Origin: Albula goreensis
Lineage: Eukaryota > Chordata > Actinopteri > Albuliformes > Albulidae
DNA: 64,000 nucleotides
Reading direction: 5' to 3'
Assembly: GCA_022829145.1 (NCBI GenBank)
Contig: CM040748.1
Coordinates: 28,193,001-28,257,000 of the forward strand
Under the pieces are notes generated by a model. The model saw nothing but the letters and a program-made list of their open reading frames with translations. It was not told where the DNA came from and did no database searches. The position numbers and the translations under genes were made by a program. Each line of letters begins with the position of its first letter. The stretch's first letter is position 1. Shown piece after piece: positions 48,601 to 63,200 of the stretch.

Positions 48601-51600
48601 TTAAACCTTTTTTCCTGTATTGATGGATGAAATGAAAGAGAGGAGAGGACAGACCGCATCCTGTAAGTCAGCGTTTCTCACCATGAGGTACGTGAACATC
48701 TTTTGCAGCTCCAGCAGGGTGGTCTTGTGTTTGATCTCCTCCGCATACTGCAAAGAACATCAGAGGCCTTAACGCCATGACCGGTCACAGAGAACGAAGG
48801 TCAGGAGGGAGGTAAGGGGATAGAGTTTGTGTAGGGAAGCTGAAGCAGGACAGAAAGAGTCCTCTCACCTTAGCCGTGAACACAGCCTGCCGCGCCTCGG
48901 GTATCATGTACAGCTGCTGGATGGTGGAGGCCAGGTAGCAGGTGGCGCCCAAGTTGGTGAGCCCCACGAACCTGCACTCCGCCCGCACGTCATCGTGCGG
49001 CCAGTAGTCCCATTTGTACGGGGCGTGGGAAGCTGGGGGTATAAGGCATTCCATTAACACACGATACTCAGAGAACTGTGTTTGTTTCCCTCTCATACAT
49101 CAGTGCGTAACCATTTAGTCTGTAACCCCTCCCCGACAAACAGCAGGGAAATAACAACACAGTAAACAGTTTAAGAGGTGTTAGCGAGAGAGAGAGAGAA
49201 AAGCTTGCAAGAAGAGGTCTAAATAACATGTCACACAAAGAAAAGGCCTTCAGGCTGACTTTAAGGAGATGTAAATTCCAGGTAAACTGTTTGTTTGGCT
49301 GTGTCTGTTTGCAGACCAGAGAGGATAAGTGTCTCGCTGTGTGGCTCCTGATAGCAGTATAATGTGAGGAGCGCTGCCCCTCGGCTTGGTTTTGAAATGT
49401 ATTTCACATAAAACGCAAATCAATTTCAAGCTTCAATCATGGATGTTGATTAAATAAGAAAGGATTAAAACAATGTTTTTTTGGGCCAACCACAGCTGAC
49501 CCATACCAATTACAACATCATTTAAAAAAAAGATAATAAGGATGAGGTTCCACAGCAAATCAATACACAGTGCGCCAGGGAAGGGGAAAAACAGCTTGAA
49601 ATAGACTCAGGCTGATTGTGTCCTGCTCTGGAAGGACTCCCAGCTTAGCCCTTGTGTTTCAGTTCAATCCAGCCTCATCACGAAATGCAACCTTACTACG
49701 CTGGAAAGAAATTCTATTTCACTACATAATGCCTATTTGCAGGATGTAAATTCTTTGTTATTTTATACATTGATTTTATGTGACACACTACAAAAGTAGA
49801 TTTTCATTGGAGCATGAGCTCTGTGTATATGCTATTATTGCCATGCTATTGGATGAAGCATGCTGTGATTGGTCGACAAATTAAACTAATGCTGTCTCAG
49901 ATTCAGTAGCTGTTTTGTTCAATTTCACCAAAGATTTCAAATTGTTGCGTTGCTTGATTTCTGAACTAACCATTTTATGACACGTCAGAAAATCACCTCC
50001 ACTTCAAGCATTGTGTAACAGTAAACTGAAGACGTGAGCAGATTGAAACTTTCAAAGCTTGTTTATGCTTGCCCATTGGTCAATGTATACCATGCAGTTG
50101 GTCAATGTATTACACGTGGAATTCGCACATGCACGCATGTATTCGCACCTGCATGCCGTGCTTTGACTTGCATAAGCCCAGTCTCGTTATTTAATAGCCA
50201 GACCTCGTATCTTGCCATTAGCACCACAAACATTCTTCCTGGAAATTAGCTTTGGGGCTTTATCAAACTCATCTTCTAAAACCCAGGCGAAGCCTACCCT
50301 GCATGTGTTGGGACATGACCCAGTTGTGGAGCAGCCGGTAGTTCTCCACCGAGCCCTTCACCACCTCCACCAGCAGGTCGTAGGCAGCGGCGCGGGCCGA
50401 GTGGGACTTGCACTTGGGCTGCTGCCGGTCCTTCAGGCTGGGCAGCATGAAAAGCAGGTTGTGCACGTCACGCAGGAACTCCTGGCCCTCGCGCGAGAAC
50501 TTGAACGGGGGCTTGTGCTTGACCACACTGGTGGCCAGGCGCAGCAGGCCCGTCAGCCCATCGTCCTCAATGCTGCCGTCCTGCTGGTCCAGGATCTCCC
50601 TGCTGGGAGAGCGCAAGAAGACAAAGAACAGTGTTCATAAACCATCTCAGAGGACGGGTGCTGATCTGGATCATCAATCTTTCACATTTTATTAATAGCC
50701 TAGATGGCAAAACTCGTCCTAGATCATCAATCTTACTCTTTATTAATACAGATCAGTGTGCGTAAAATTGGACAGTACAATGCAAACAACACATCAGCAA
50801 TAATCAGTGTAATCTACTGTTGCTCCTCTGGCTTTTACACTGAATGCAGTACCGTTTCTCTGGCTTTTATGCTCGATGTGTAATCGGTCTATTTATGAGC
50901 TGAAAGGGACAACACAAAGTATTCATTGCATCAGTAACTGCATCAATGGTCTTTGCCAGATTTAGCTCAACAGTTGATTATCATCTGTATTCCCTTGGCA
51001 AGTGAAGGAAAACTAGGCCTCACCTCCGAATGCAGTCGGCCAGGTGTCTTGCCAGGGCATCCAGATCCAGCAACGTGGTCTGAGGTCAACAGGGAGGGAG
51101 TGACCAATCAGCATTCAGAAGATTAGCCACTTCAATCACCTCTAATTTACTAAAACAACATTCCTGCTATCATGTGCCAGACAGCTAGGTCCATTCACAG
51201 GTAAATGAACAGAAACAGGTACAGGTAAGCACACCTGGCTGGCATCCTTGACGTGGATGTTGTCGATGAGCTTGCACAGCAGCCAGAAATACTCCTTACA
51301 TCCTGTCCTCAGCAGCGGCTCCTCCTCATAGTCCTCCATCTGTGATGAGGACATATCCCATCAACATCCATCAGAGAGACCCCAGCATGACCCCAAAACA
51401 ACTTTATCTCCAACACAAAATCCAACAAGAGGCACAAGTCTTGTACAGCATACAAGTGCACCAACTGTGTCCAGGCCTGTGTAAAAGCTGTGCTGTGAGT
51501 GTGTACGTCAAGGCCTGTGTAAAAGCTGTGCTGTGAGTGTGTACGTCCAGGCCTGTGTAAAAGCTGTGCTGTGAGTGTGTACGTCCAGGCCTGTGTAAAA

Positions 51601-54194
51601 GCTGTGCTGTGAGTGTGTACGTCCTGCCTGTGTAAAAGCTGTGCTGTGAGTGTGTACGTCCAGGCCTGTGTAAAAGCTGTGCTGTGAGTGTGTACGTCCA
51701 GGCCTGTGTAAAAGCTGTGCTGTGGGTGTGTACGTCCAGGCCTGCGTAAAAGCTGTGCTGTGAGTGTGTACGTCCAGGCCTGTGTAAAAGCTGTGCTGTG
51801 AGTGTGTACGTCCTGCCTGTGTAAAAGCTGTGCTGTGAGTGTGTACATCCAGGCCTGTGTAAAAGCTGTGCTGACAGGCCTGTGTAGCTGCGCTACCCTT
51901 AGGCCTGTGTAAAAGCTGTGTTTGAGCGCCTGGGCATCGGGGAGGGCCTGTGTAAAAGCTGTGCTGACAGCAGCGTGGAGCGCCTGGGCATCAGCAGCAG
52001 GAAGGAGCGGTTGATGGACTCTCCTCCCTCCAGACCCGACAGCGAGAGCTTGTACAGCCCGTTACAGGCCTCATGTCTCACCGCCGTCTGAAACACACTC
52101 AGCATTAGCCACTTCCAGGACAAACATCACCACTGTATGTCTTACAACACAGATTCATGTTAAAACATTTAAATGTCTGCACAGTGCTTTCTGGCAGTGC
52201 TTCACAGAAATCTTACAACATTAACCAACATCTGATGACAAAAATACAACTAAAACAGTAAATAGTCTTCAAAGATTCACCAGAAGGATTGAGATCAGGG
52301 ATGCAAAACTGCATTCTTAGCAGATTGGAGTGTATGCTGTAAGGGCTTCATTTAAGCAGAGTTCGCACACCTTGCTTTCATTGCTTAAATTGGGCCCAGG
52401 CTGACAGGAAATCAGAAAAACCTGCATCCACTGCTGAAATCTAGGGCTTGAGATGTGCATCACTGATCAAGACAATTAAAATATAAGGGAGGCAAAGAAC
52501 ATGAGTTGTAGAGTAAAAATTGTAGACAACAGTAAAAATAGAAGCCTGTATATATATATAAAAAAAAAAAAAAAAAAAACCTACATTATTCACCCCCATC
52601 CTCCCTAAAGCCTGCCTCTTCCCCTTGTTTGACCACACCCCCTCACCTCAGGCACCAATAGGGTGAGCTTCTTAAGCCAGTCGTGCAGGTGGTCGCTGTC
52701 AGCCAGGCTGGACTTGACCAATGAGCAGCAGTGGGCCCAGCTCACCAGCAGCCACATGGAGTAGTGTGTCACTGAAACCAAACCAGCACAATGAGGATAT
52801 AACTTCTCCAGGGTGTATGTACAAAAGTAACTAATCAGTTCTGTGTGTTCTGCGACCATTTGTGGGACAGACATGTTGAAACTCCAGCCTACCTTCATGA
52901 CGGGATCTGTGGTCAGACTGGGCCTTCAGGGCTCTGGAGAGAACAGGATAAACACAGTACATTCTCAATTATCAAGGAATACAAGCAGATTGACAGGCAT
53001 ATAACTACAGAGTAAACGCAATTCCTCATTACATTAATAAGCGTAAGTAATTAAACAATCAGTTAAATCCTATCTTGACATTTGTCAAAATAGGACATAC
53101 ATACATTACACAAAGATTCAACAGAGATTCAAAACTGCTTGATGACTGAATTAGGTATTTTTTTCACAAATGTCATGAAAAACAGATAGAGCATACATAT
53201 GAACACAGAAGTAAGAGATCTTTATCAACTATCTGTTATCTCTGCTTTGGACCGGAGCACATACTGATAGTCCCATGCAAGCTATAACAGACACCTCTTG
53301 TGCACCCTTGTAGGTAAAGCCAAAGAGCTGTGTTCCCTCACCTGTGTGCAAGGTTGTCATATGTGTAGGCAACATTGATTAACCGCTGGATTAAGTTGGT
53401 CCCCTGGACAAGGCTTAGAAACACCTAGAAAGACAGGGAGAAATGCTGCTGTAACCTGCCAAAGGTGCATTAAAAATTAGTCTGCAAAAAACAGTGGCTA
53501 ACGTGACGGAGAGAGAAAAACTAAAAATGGACAAATGAGGAAAATAAAAGCACTGTTACAGAATAGGTCATGGGGACATGAGAAGGGAAAACCAGAAAGG
53601 CTACATGTAGAGAAAGACAGAAGAAAACATAGCAGACCAATCAAGCTAGACTTCTAATTTTACTCAAAGAAATTCTCATAACACAGTAACACCCCCTCAT
53701 TTGCTCAGTAACTTTAGGAACAGGTAAGCTACGCCACAACTTGTAATATGTGTAGGACATATTTCACGGCTTAGAGGAAATCATTTTTGGAGGAAGTCAG
53801 ATAATTGCATTTATGACCACAATACTTATACTTTCACTTTTCATGCCAATTTTCTGACTTTGATCATCGTGTACCATAATTTTTAAGATAAAGCTGAAGT
53901 GATACATAGTATGACAAAATCTGAAAAAAGGACCATTTGAACATTGTTGCTTATCTACCTCAGTCAGTCGAGGAATGTGCAGCCCCTTCCCATGATCCCC
54001 TGCGGCCTTGCGGGACTTGCCGGGCCACGCCCTCTTGCGCTGGGTGTCAGTGAGGCCAGACCAGGCGAAGACGTCGTGGTAGGCTAGGTCTAAGTCCGCT
54101 GGGTCCACGGCGAACTGACAGATGAGCTTCAGCAGGCAAGCAAGGCAGTCCAGCAGCCACTGCACAGACAGATATGCGTAAAATACAGGGGCAT

Positions 54195-54241
<47 letters not shown>

Positions 54242-57200
54242 AAGGGTCCCCTACATTTCAAAATCCTTACTCTACATTTCATTCTTCTGCATTTTTCCTC
54301 TCTTCTTTTTCCCCACTGATTTTCATCATTTCTATGTCTGCTGATGGAACCATTCTGTGTGCTGCAGTACCTGAACAAGCCTCACTGAGAGACTAGCCTG
54401 ATTTTCCATCATATCACACAGAGTGTTAATGCTTGACATAAGTTCACCAGCTGCTAAAAGTGTCATTATATGGTTTACTATCTCGGGTCCTGTCCAGCTT
54501 GTATCCAGGCCAGCAGCAGATACAGCAAAGGGCTCCAGCAGTTTTTCTCTTGGCTTGACATACATATCCAGCAGAAACCTGGCGGACCTCCCGGCGTTAA
54601 CCACTACTGACTGCATGCGTGTGGATTTAATTCCTCCATGTAACGCAGACGTCCAGAGTACATACCACAGTCCAGGACTCCTGGTCTTTCGGTTCCAGGA
54701 TAGCAGAGTTGAAAATCTCCAGCAGCAACTGAAGGCCTCCAGAGGAGACAAACTGCAGAGTGAGGAAATGAGAGATCAGAAAACCAGCTGCACCGCCGAG
54801 GGAGAGGAGAGGCCTGTCCCTGAACCACGAGCACGAGACAATGTGGGGAGTGCGGTGTGTGTGAGAGAGAGAGAGAGAGAGTGTGTGTGTGTGTCCCTGA
54901 GTGCATAAGTGAATGTGTGCGCAAGTTACTGAATATGTCAATGGGTTAGTGAGTGATTGACAATACATGAATGAGTAAAAATGGATGTGAGTGAGTGAGG
55001 GTGAGTACGTGAGTGAATGAGTGTGAATGAGGGAGTGAATGAACTGTACCTTGCAGCTCCAGGAGTTCTTGCTGTTCTCTATCTGGTCCTCGCTGGAGTC
55101 GTCGGAGTCGGGGTACAGGTCACTGTAACTTCCCTACAGTTAAAGTGTGATGCTTATTAGACCGGTCATTTTAAACCAAATTTTCTGGGCTTTTCTCAAT
55201 ATTGAAAAACAACACCATATTTGCATTGATGTGTAAAAACATACTTTTTCAGCTATGGTTACTGTACGCAGTTACTCATGATTAAAAATACAACTGATGA
55301 TTAAGAGTCCAATAAATCTGGAATCCAGCTATTTTAAATTGTTAAGCTTTCATAAATGCTTCACAACTAATTAAGAGGAAGATCACACAGTTTCCCTGAA
55401 AATCTGACTTAGAATAAGAACAAAATATCTATTGTGATATCACAGTACAAAAATATAACCATTATATAATCAAACTGAAATGTGGTAAACAAAAGCATTG
55501 CTTTACAGTCCAGCCCTATAGAGGACCAAAGAGAACAGCAGAGAATGTCCAGGGCCGTTACCGTGGACTCTCTCCGGATGCGGCGGTTGGGTTTGCCCAG
55601 AGCCTCGATGATCTCCAGGGCGTACAGCAGCTTATGGGGGCTCTTTATCCTCAGCAGGTCCTTCCAGCACAGCCCATCAGTGCCCTGATATAGGAAACAC
55701 ATACACTGGTTAGGAAACACAGCCAGGGGAAAGTTGCTAAGCAGCAAAGAGAGCGCCCTCACCAGTCAGAAGGGGGAACTGCAGCTAAGGACTTAAATTA
55801 TCACCAGCCTACAGCCAAACGATGGTATTTCCCTTTGGATGGTAAAATATCACTTAAATACATTGATCAATTTGACTTTTTTCCATTTATGGTCATTTTA
55901 GTTGTTTGAGTGCTGGCAGGGGGCATGGCGTTCCGTCATTTGACTGACCGTCTCCTCAGAGATGTTCTGGAAGGCCAGCAGCATGTTGGGACAGGTAGGC
56001 AGCAGCATCAGCAGCTCCCAGACGCGGCGCGACAGGTTCTCCGCATGGAGGTGCAGCTCCTCGCAACGGACGTTCTGCAGGTCAGCACGACAACGTTTTA
56101 ACGCACCAGTCCACACACACAGTCACACTTTCAGAAATTAGGACTTCACTAAAATGAAGGATTACAATGTACTTTTTCTGTACTAATCAGGTAAAATCAG
56201 GAACATCCCTGCTAAAGCAGCAGAAACACATGTGCTGAAAGTGCCAGGTTTACCCCCTCACCTCTGCGTTCTCCAGGGCCCGGTCGGCACTCGGGGGCTT
56301 GAAGCAGGCCAGCATCTCCAGCAGGTCGAACAGGGTGGTGAGGTGGGGCTCCTGGAGCAGTAGCAGCATGGGGATGTTGTCTTTTTGGGGAGGGGGCAGG
56401 CAGGAGGCTGGGAGCTGCACCCCCTCGCCCTTCCTCTCCCTCCGAGGGGCGCCCAGAGAAACGAACACCATCTGCGGGACGAGGCACAGGTACAAAGGCA
56501 GGTCTTTGATAAAGTAAGAAATTGTTGATATGTAGATTACACAGTATCCCCTTTTACCTACATACATCAACTAAAAGCCACTGAGCTTCTGTAGCAATGT
56601 CACTTTAAGCGCACACCAATACAGTCACAACACATTCATGAAATCGCTACTATGTATATAATAATATGTACATAAATAATGCATTATATTTTGAACCCAA
56701 TCATAATCCACAAGAATGAGGAAAAGGCATTTCTCTTTTGGCTGTTGGTATATAATTAGGGTGTAGGATAGGTAAATGTTTCCACATACAATATCAACTT
56801 TAATGCCTTGCACTAATTAAAACATAATTTCCAGTTACACTACATAATTCTTATATAATTTGTGACTTGTTCCTATCCAATTGCTGCCAGTTTTCGGTCT
56901 TAAAAATGTATCAGATTGTATACAGGAAAAGTATGTTTGTAGTTTTTGCTAGTAGACATCGTAATCCAATCAACTTAATGACTTTAAATACAAACACTAA
57001 AAAAACACAAACGCCGCTTCATTGCTCAGCTGCTTTGAGCGGTGCTCATTAAAGTGATTAACCCTGACGCTGACTGAACGAGTGGGTAAACATGATCATT
57101 ATGACGTGTGACCTGCATGTCTTTGAAGCCCAGCTCATGCAGGGTTTTCTCATCGTAGTCGGTGGTCAGCTCATGGCCAGAGGAGATCATTCGGACTGGA

Positions 57201-60200
57201 CCCATCAGGCCTCCTGTACAAAACACATGTCCCAACGTCAGCCCCAAAGACCCTTCTGCTGGCCTCTGAACACCAGGTTTGAGTTTCCCCAAAAAGGCAG
57301 TCTTTTAGGAAATTAGAAAACACATTCAGTTTTCACACTAAATTAAACCTATATTTGAACATGGCGTTTTAAAGAACTTTCTTAGTCACAGAGCCATGCA
57401 GCATTGGCAGTACAGAACTGATGAATCAAACTTTCTTTTCATATATAACACTACAAAACATTTTTTAGGTGGGGCATGACATGTCTTGAGCAGTGATTGG
57501 TTTGTGGGGCTTCACAAACCCCATTATAGGTGGAACTTCAATGTGCTGTCAAGAACTGATCCACATGAACAAACAAGTCACTTGCTCAAGTCATTTTGTC
57601 ATTGGTTTAAATCAGAGAGTGACAGAATCTAACAGCCAATCAGCTGAGCAGTGGTGATAGCTTAACTGTTCCATCATTTTTTTACTGTGTGCAAACAGGG
57701 CTGGAGTATGAGTGCAATCCTTCACCCTGATTCATTTAAGTGAGCATTATTTACAGCAGAGGTGCACAGCTGCAGGTCCTGGAGGGCAGGTCTGTCTGCT
57801 GGGTTCTGTTGCACTTTGGCACTTAAGTGTTTACATTAAGTAACTGATTGGCCAAAGAGTCCAGACGCCTTGTTTCAGCAACCTAATCTGGCTGCTGACT
57901 AAAAGGAAATAACACAAACATGCAAACACTGCAGAACTGGGGTTGTGGGGTTTACAACAGAGCCATACAAAAGCAGGGTTGGGCAATTACAATTCAGTGC
58001 TAGAGGGTTGCCTGATTTTTCTTTCTAACAATTTTCTTGGTACAATATAAAAAATAAGATGTAAACCTATGGTGGTTTATACAGAGCTTAGAACTTTGTA
58101 AAAGATTTAAAAAGAGAAAAGGGAATGGCCTTCATTTGCCATTAAAGAGCTTATTAAGAAATATAGCACTGATTTCAGATCACTGAACTGACTGGTCTAA
58201 TAGGATACAGAAACAGGTAGGGCCACTCTGCCCACCCCTGTGCTAAAGATTGGGTGTTTTTCTCCGGTCCAGTATGATTTCTGACCTGGAAAGTCTCCCT
58301 GGCGGCTGCTCTGGCCAAACTCCTGAAGCTGGGCCTGCTGGTTCATCTGCTCCTTCTGCAGGTTCTCGTACCAGTGCGTCACCTCCGCCCGCAGGTCCGC
58401 CACCTGGTCACTGGGGTACATCTCTATCGTCATCTGTGCAGCATGGAATAAAAAAAAAAAAAAACATACAATAGGCACATTAAAAGCTTATCAAGGGTCA
58501 AAGGCCAAAATTTTTATTGTAAACGCAAAGTGAGTGTGTGTACGTTTGTTCTTGAAACTTATGAACCAGGGGAATGGACTACTTCCAACACCAAAATCAT
58601 TTTGTGGTGAAGTGAAATGATGTCATGGGTCAGGTTTAGGTACAGGCCAGACAAGCAATGCAATGTCCAAGCTGATCGATTCTCAGACCCTTTTCCCAAC
58701 CATACGGCTACCCTCTCCACACCAACCACCCCACCCCAACCCCTATGCCAACTGTATGGGCAGCTATGCCGTTCAATATACTTTAAATCTGGGTGCTTTA
58801 CCTTTAAATTGCCCAAGAAAAAGTTTAACAGTCTGCTGATAATAAAGGCAATGATGGTGAATCAAGTTTTGAAAGAGCATTGGGGAGGTTCTATTTTGTT
58901 TTGAAAATCCCATCATTTCATATCAGTTTCTTCGGGCACCTTGTCTGGCAGGCCAGCAGGCTGGCACACGATCCTCAGCGGGAGCGACTGCTTGTCACTC
59001 AGGGCCTTCAGGTGGCTGCTGATGCCCGTGCCCTCGATCTGCCACTGCCGCAGGTGGTAGGCAAACCTGCAGGGGGAGAGAGAGGGGAGGCCAGGGCTGG
59101 GTCAGGCTGGTGCATCCTGACGATGTCATTCTGTTTGGACTTAATGAATGAAACTTTCTGTACAGTGAGCCATCATCTACAAGGGAAGAACCGGCATATA
59201 TTGTAGAACATATACTATAAGTGAATGCAAATCTCCTTACTATGCACCGTTATTTAAACAGAGATAAAGTTTCACAATGCTAAGGGAGGTGGGGCATTGG
59301 GATAACAGTATTTACCCATTACAATGTTTCACTCTCAGGGTTATTGAACACTGAAACTGCGTAGCTGCAGTAGGTCAGTGTGAGCGGAGGTTCGGTGGGG
59401 GGTACCTGCGGCGGAAGGCCTCCAGGTGGGTTTTGAGCATTAGCAGTCCCCTCTCAATGATGGTCAGGCTGGAGTGAGGGTCCTTCTCCAGGTTCCCCGA
59501 TGCGATCATCAGGCTCTCCATGCACTTACTGATGAACTCCTGCTCCTTCTCCAGACCTGTCTTACCTGCGATGCACAGGGACGCGATCAGGCAGGCGCAC
59601 GCACACATGCACACACAAGTGAGAAAGCAGAGACACACACACGCACACACAATTGGGAATGCAGAGACACACAAAATCTGCTTGCAGCTTGCAGATACAC
59701 AAATATTTACATAGACATAAATTTACACAGGCAAAGACACACAAATACAGACAAGTGGCTGCAAACCACACATGATAGCCACACGTACAGACAAACATGA
59801 GCTTGCAGAGTCACTCATATATGAGCTTTCAGAATCACAAATATTTACACAGACGTGCATTCATACAGTCAGACACAAACACAGATATGTAGACGCAGAC
59901 ACACACAGACACTTGGTTTCAACACGAAGCGAGATAAGAGGCCCACAGCACCCTGTTCGAAGGCAGCCTCATCTCAAATCAAACACACAGCCTACCAAAG
60001 CCTGTTTGAGCCAGGCTCGCATATTTGAAGTCTTTTCCTCTAGCAATTACCCAACACAAGCACCCAGAACAAGCACTTCAGGAGGCTTCCTGCGGTGAAA
60101 CGAATCTGAATCGCTCTTGTTCTACAGTGACTGAAATGACCATTCAAAGAAAAACATGCCTCCATGACCACCCCCTCACGGCTATAAAAAAAAAAAAAAA

Positions 60201-63200
60201 AAAAAATGAAACCGATGAAACGCACAGCGGGAAACGAAAGGGGCCCATCGGTGGCTCGATGATCCGGGGCTTGCGTCAGCACCGTGGGGCTCCAGCAGCG
60301 TGGGACCTGGGCGGGGATGCACTCACCGTTGATGTAGTAGGAGTTGATGTACTGGATGGCGGCTCGGCTGATGTCGGCAGACTGGGCCCTCAGGGCAATG
60401 CCCCACAGCTGGTCCATCCCACACAGCTGGGGACGGCAGAAACCAGAGCCGTTATGACACAGACGATAACAGACCATGGCAACAGGTGGTCTGTCTAAAC
60501 CAGCAGTGTCAAACTGGCTATGCGTATGCTGTCCCTTACACAGGCCTCGGCTCTTAGATAATTAGATTTAGTTCCATTATTTGCTTAATTAGCCCTGTTG
60601 GGTTTAGCACAATGAAAGTGAAGAGAAATGAGTTATCAGTCTTCTCTAAATAATATCCAATGCTTTTATTCTGCGGTTTAACACAGAACTGCATGCATAT
60701 GGCTGAATGAGTAATTGAACCAATTAAGGCAGCATTAGCTGGTTAGGATGAAAACCATCTTGCTGCATTGAGTTGGACACCACTGGTCTACACCAGTGCA
60801 TTATGGGAATGCTTAGACCACAAGTAAAATCCATTAGCACTTAGACCAGATAACTGCACAAAGCTTACAATAATGAAATGCAGTAAATGGAAATATTTTA
60901 TCTCGTGGAGAGTGTTGTGGCATTGTAGTGAGGAAATGAGTCAGTGCAAAACAATGCACTAGTTATGAAGTGGCAATAGGGATTTGAATGAAGTGTTTAA
61001 CAGGATAAATCAGTTTGTGTGTAAAAGTGTTTGTGAGGGAGAGTGTGCATGTGTGAGTGTGTTTGTAAGAAAGAGAGAGCGTGCTTGAGTGTGTAAGAGA
61101 ACAACACAGTAATACACTTCTAAATCAAGTGCTGTGACCTGAAGTGTTCATCGGTAACACCTGGCATGGATTCACAGTGAAACAGGAAGTTTATTCAGGT
61201 TCACGGACTGGTGCAAACGGGCCGTGGAGAAGCATGGCCAGCACAAATGTGATTAATGGAGTGTGTAGACTTATATGAACTGAGCGTATCGGTTGGCTCT
61301 CTCGAGTGTCAGGACAAGCGTTTTGGCTGCAGGCCCCTGCGCTTGGCTCAGGCCAGCCCTCACCTCGCAGTTGGAGCCGCTGTCGTAAGCGCTGGTTGCC
61401 AGGCGGGCCAGGTTACACAGGTGCTGGAACAGGTTGAGTCCCGTCATGCTGATGGTCTCTGGTTTCAGCTGGGGCATCTGTGAAGAGGCAGACCACAGTT
61501 AGACCATGTTCCCTACACCCAGGTTTAAAACCTACACTACATTGTGGCATTTCAATGACTCTTATTCAAAGTGACTTATGCAGCTTACATTTTTACAAAC
61601 GACCCATTCATACAGCTACAAATGTACTAAAGCAATTCAGGTACCTTGCTTCATGACACAACGGCAGTGCCCCATTTGGGAATCGAACCTGTGACCCCCA
61701 AGTCACAAACTCCTAAACCACTTACATTGCAGAGGTCTATAGAAATGTCAGGTAGCTCACCTTCTCCAGGAAGAGGTGCTTGTAGGTCTCCATGCCCATT
61801 GCATGCTGGTCCTTGCTGCGCACCTGGTTGAGGAACCAGTGGAGGGCGTCATCATAGCACTCCGAGTCCTCCACCAGGCAGTGCCACAGGATGTCCACCT
61901 GCTCCAGACTCAGCCCTGAGATGGAGGGAGGGAAAGCGAAGAAGAGGGGAGGAGGATGGAGCAGAATTTTATTAAACACAATCCCCTCTCACTATTTCAC
62001 CTGGTTAAAGTTTACAGCACAAAACCCAATTTTCCAGGCATAAGAAATATTTTCTGACCAAGTTTACTCAGTGAGGAAACTACACAGAGAGGAGGGGTGT
62101 GTCAAATGTCACCCTTCAGCAAACCACTCCCTGGTGCGGTGATCACTGTAAGGGCTGTTTCTAGATGACCTACAGTCACAAAAAGGAACCTGAAGTCATA
62201 CAGCTTTGATTTACACTGCATGATTGAGATTTGTCCAGAAACTATTACCTATTTATCCTTTATTTTAAAACCAATTGAGCCTGTCATCTTATTTACAAAA
62301 TGGATCTGTCACATACAGATACATATTAGAAGTTACAGAAAGGTATACAAATATACAATGGATAAAAAGATTAGAACAAGGGCACACATAGAACAGGGTT
62401 ACAGCAGCAAAAGTGAAAACATTTAAAACCAGAGAATGGTATTAACATGCCGAGCACAAGTTGAATTTTAAGTAGACTGCCTGGTGGAAGTTGATATTTA
62501 CAACATGTTATGTAATGTTACATAACAGATCCTTAAATATATCCCCGTTAACATCCTCTTACATGTGAATTGTTTAATATGAACAGCTTTTACTCAAGTA
62601 CTCTTTCAAGCACACTTCCCCTCTCTGAAATCATTTATATTCAGTTATGCATGTGGAGGTCAAACAGCGTTGGCAAGCAGCATACTACTGTTTTCTGTAG
62701 GAGACTTTACTATTATCCTATATCTGCTATCTGATTTCAATCAGGATGGCTACGGGTATACATACAAATAGGTATGAACATAGAACACCAAGCATCATTT
62801 TCATGGAGATTGTGTATCTTGAATATGGCCGTCAGGCAGACCTCATTATGATGGATGAAACCTAAAAATGTGACTCTTTGCTCCAGATTAGTATCCTTGC
62901 ACAACCACCACCCTGAGCAGGTGCTTCTGTGGCGATTCTGGGGATTCCCAAAGGGGTCCCGTCTGTAGCCATGGCACAAAGGGCCTCAGACGAGGTTTCC
63001 CAGAGAGCACCCTCCCACGCTCGGGAACAGGGCGTTGCTGAAACCAGATGAGGCCAGGTTCCCTGCTCTGAGAGTTACAAACAACCCCCAGGTGACCGAG
63101 GGGAGGGGGGGATCATCGGGTTTCACTTCTGCATCGCCTTCCCCCCCCCCCATCGTCTCGCGGTCTGGCCCTCAGGTGACCGGCGACATGAGCGAGGGTC

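Noticed and set aside
51309-51848. A 179-codon minus-strand frame with His-Thr-Ser-rich repeats
   Set aside because: It is the translation of the 38-bp minisatellite, which rotates through frames. No start context or domain is present.
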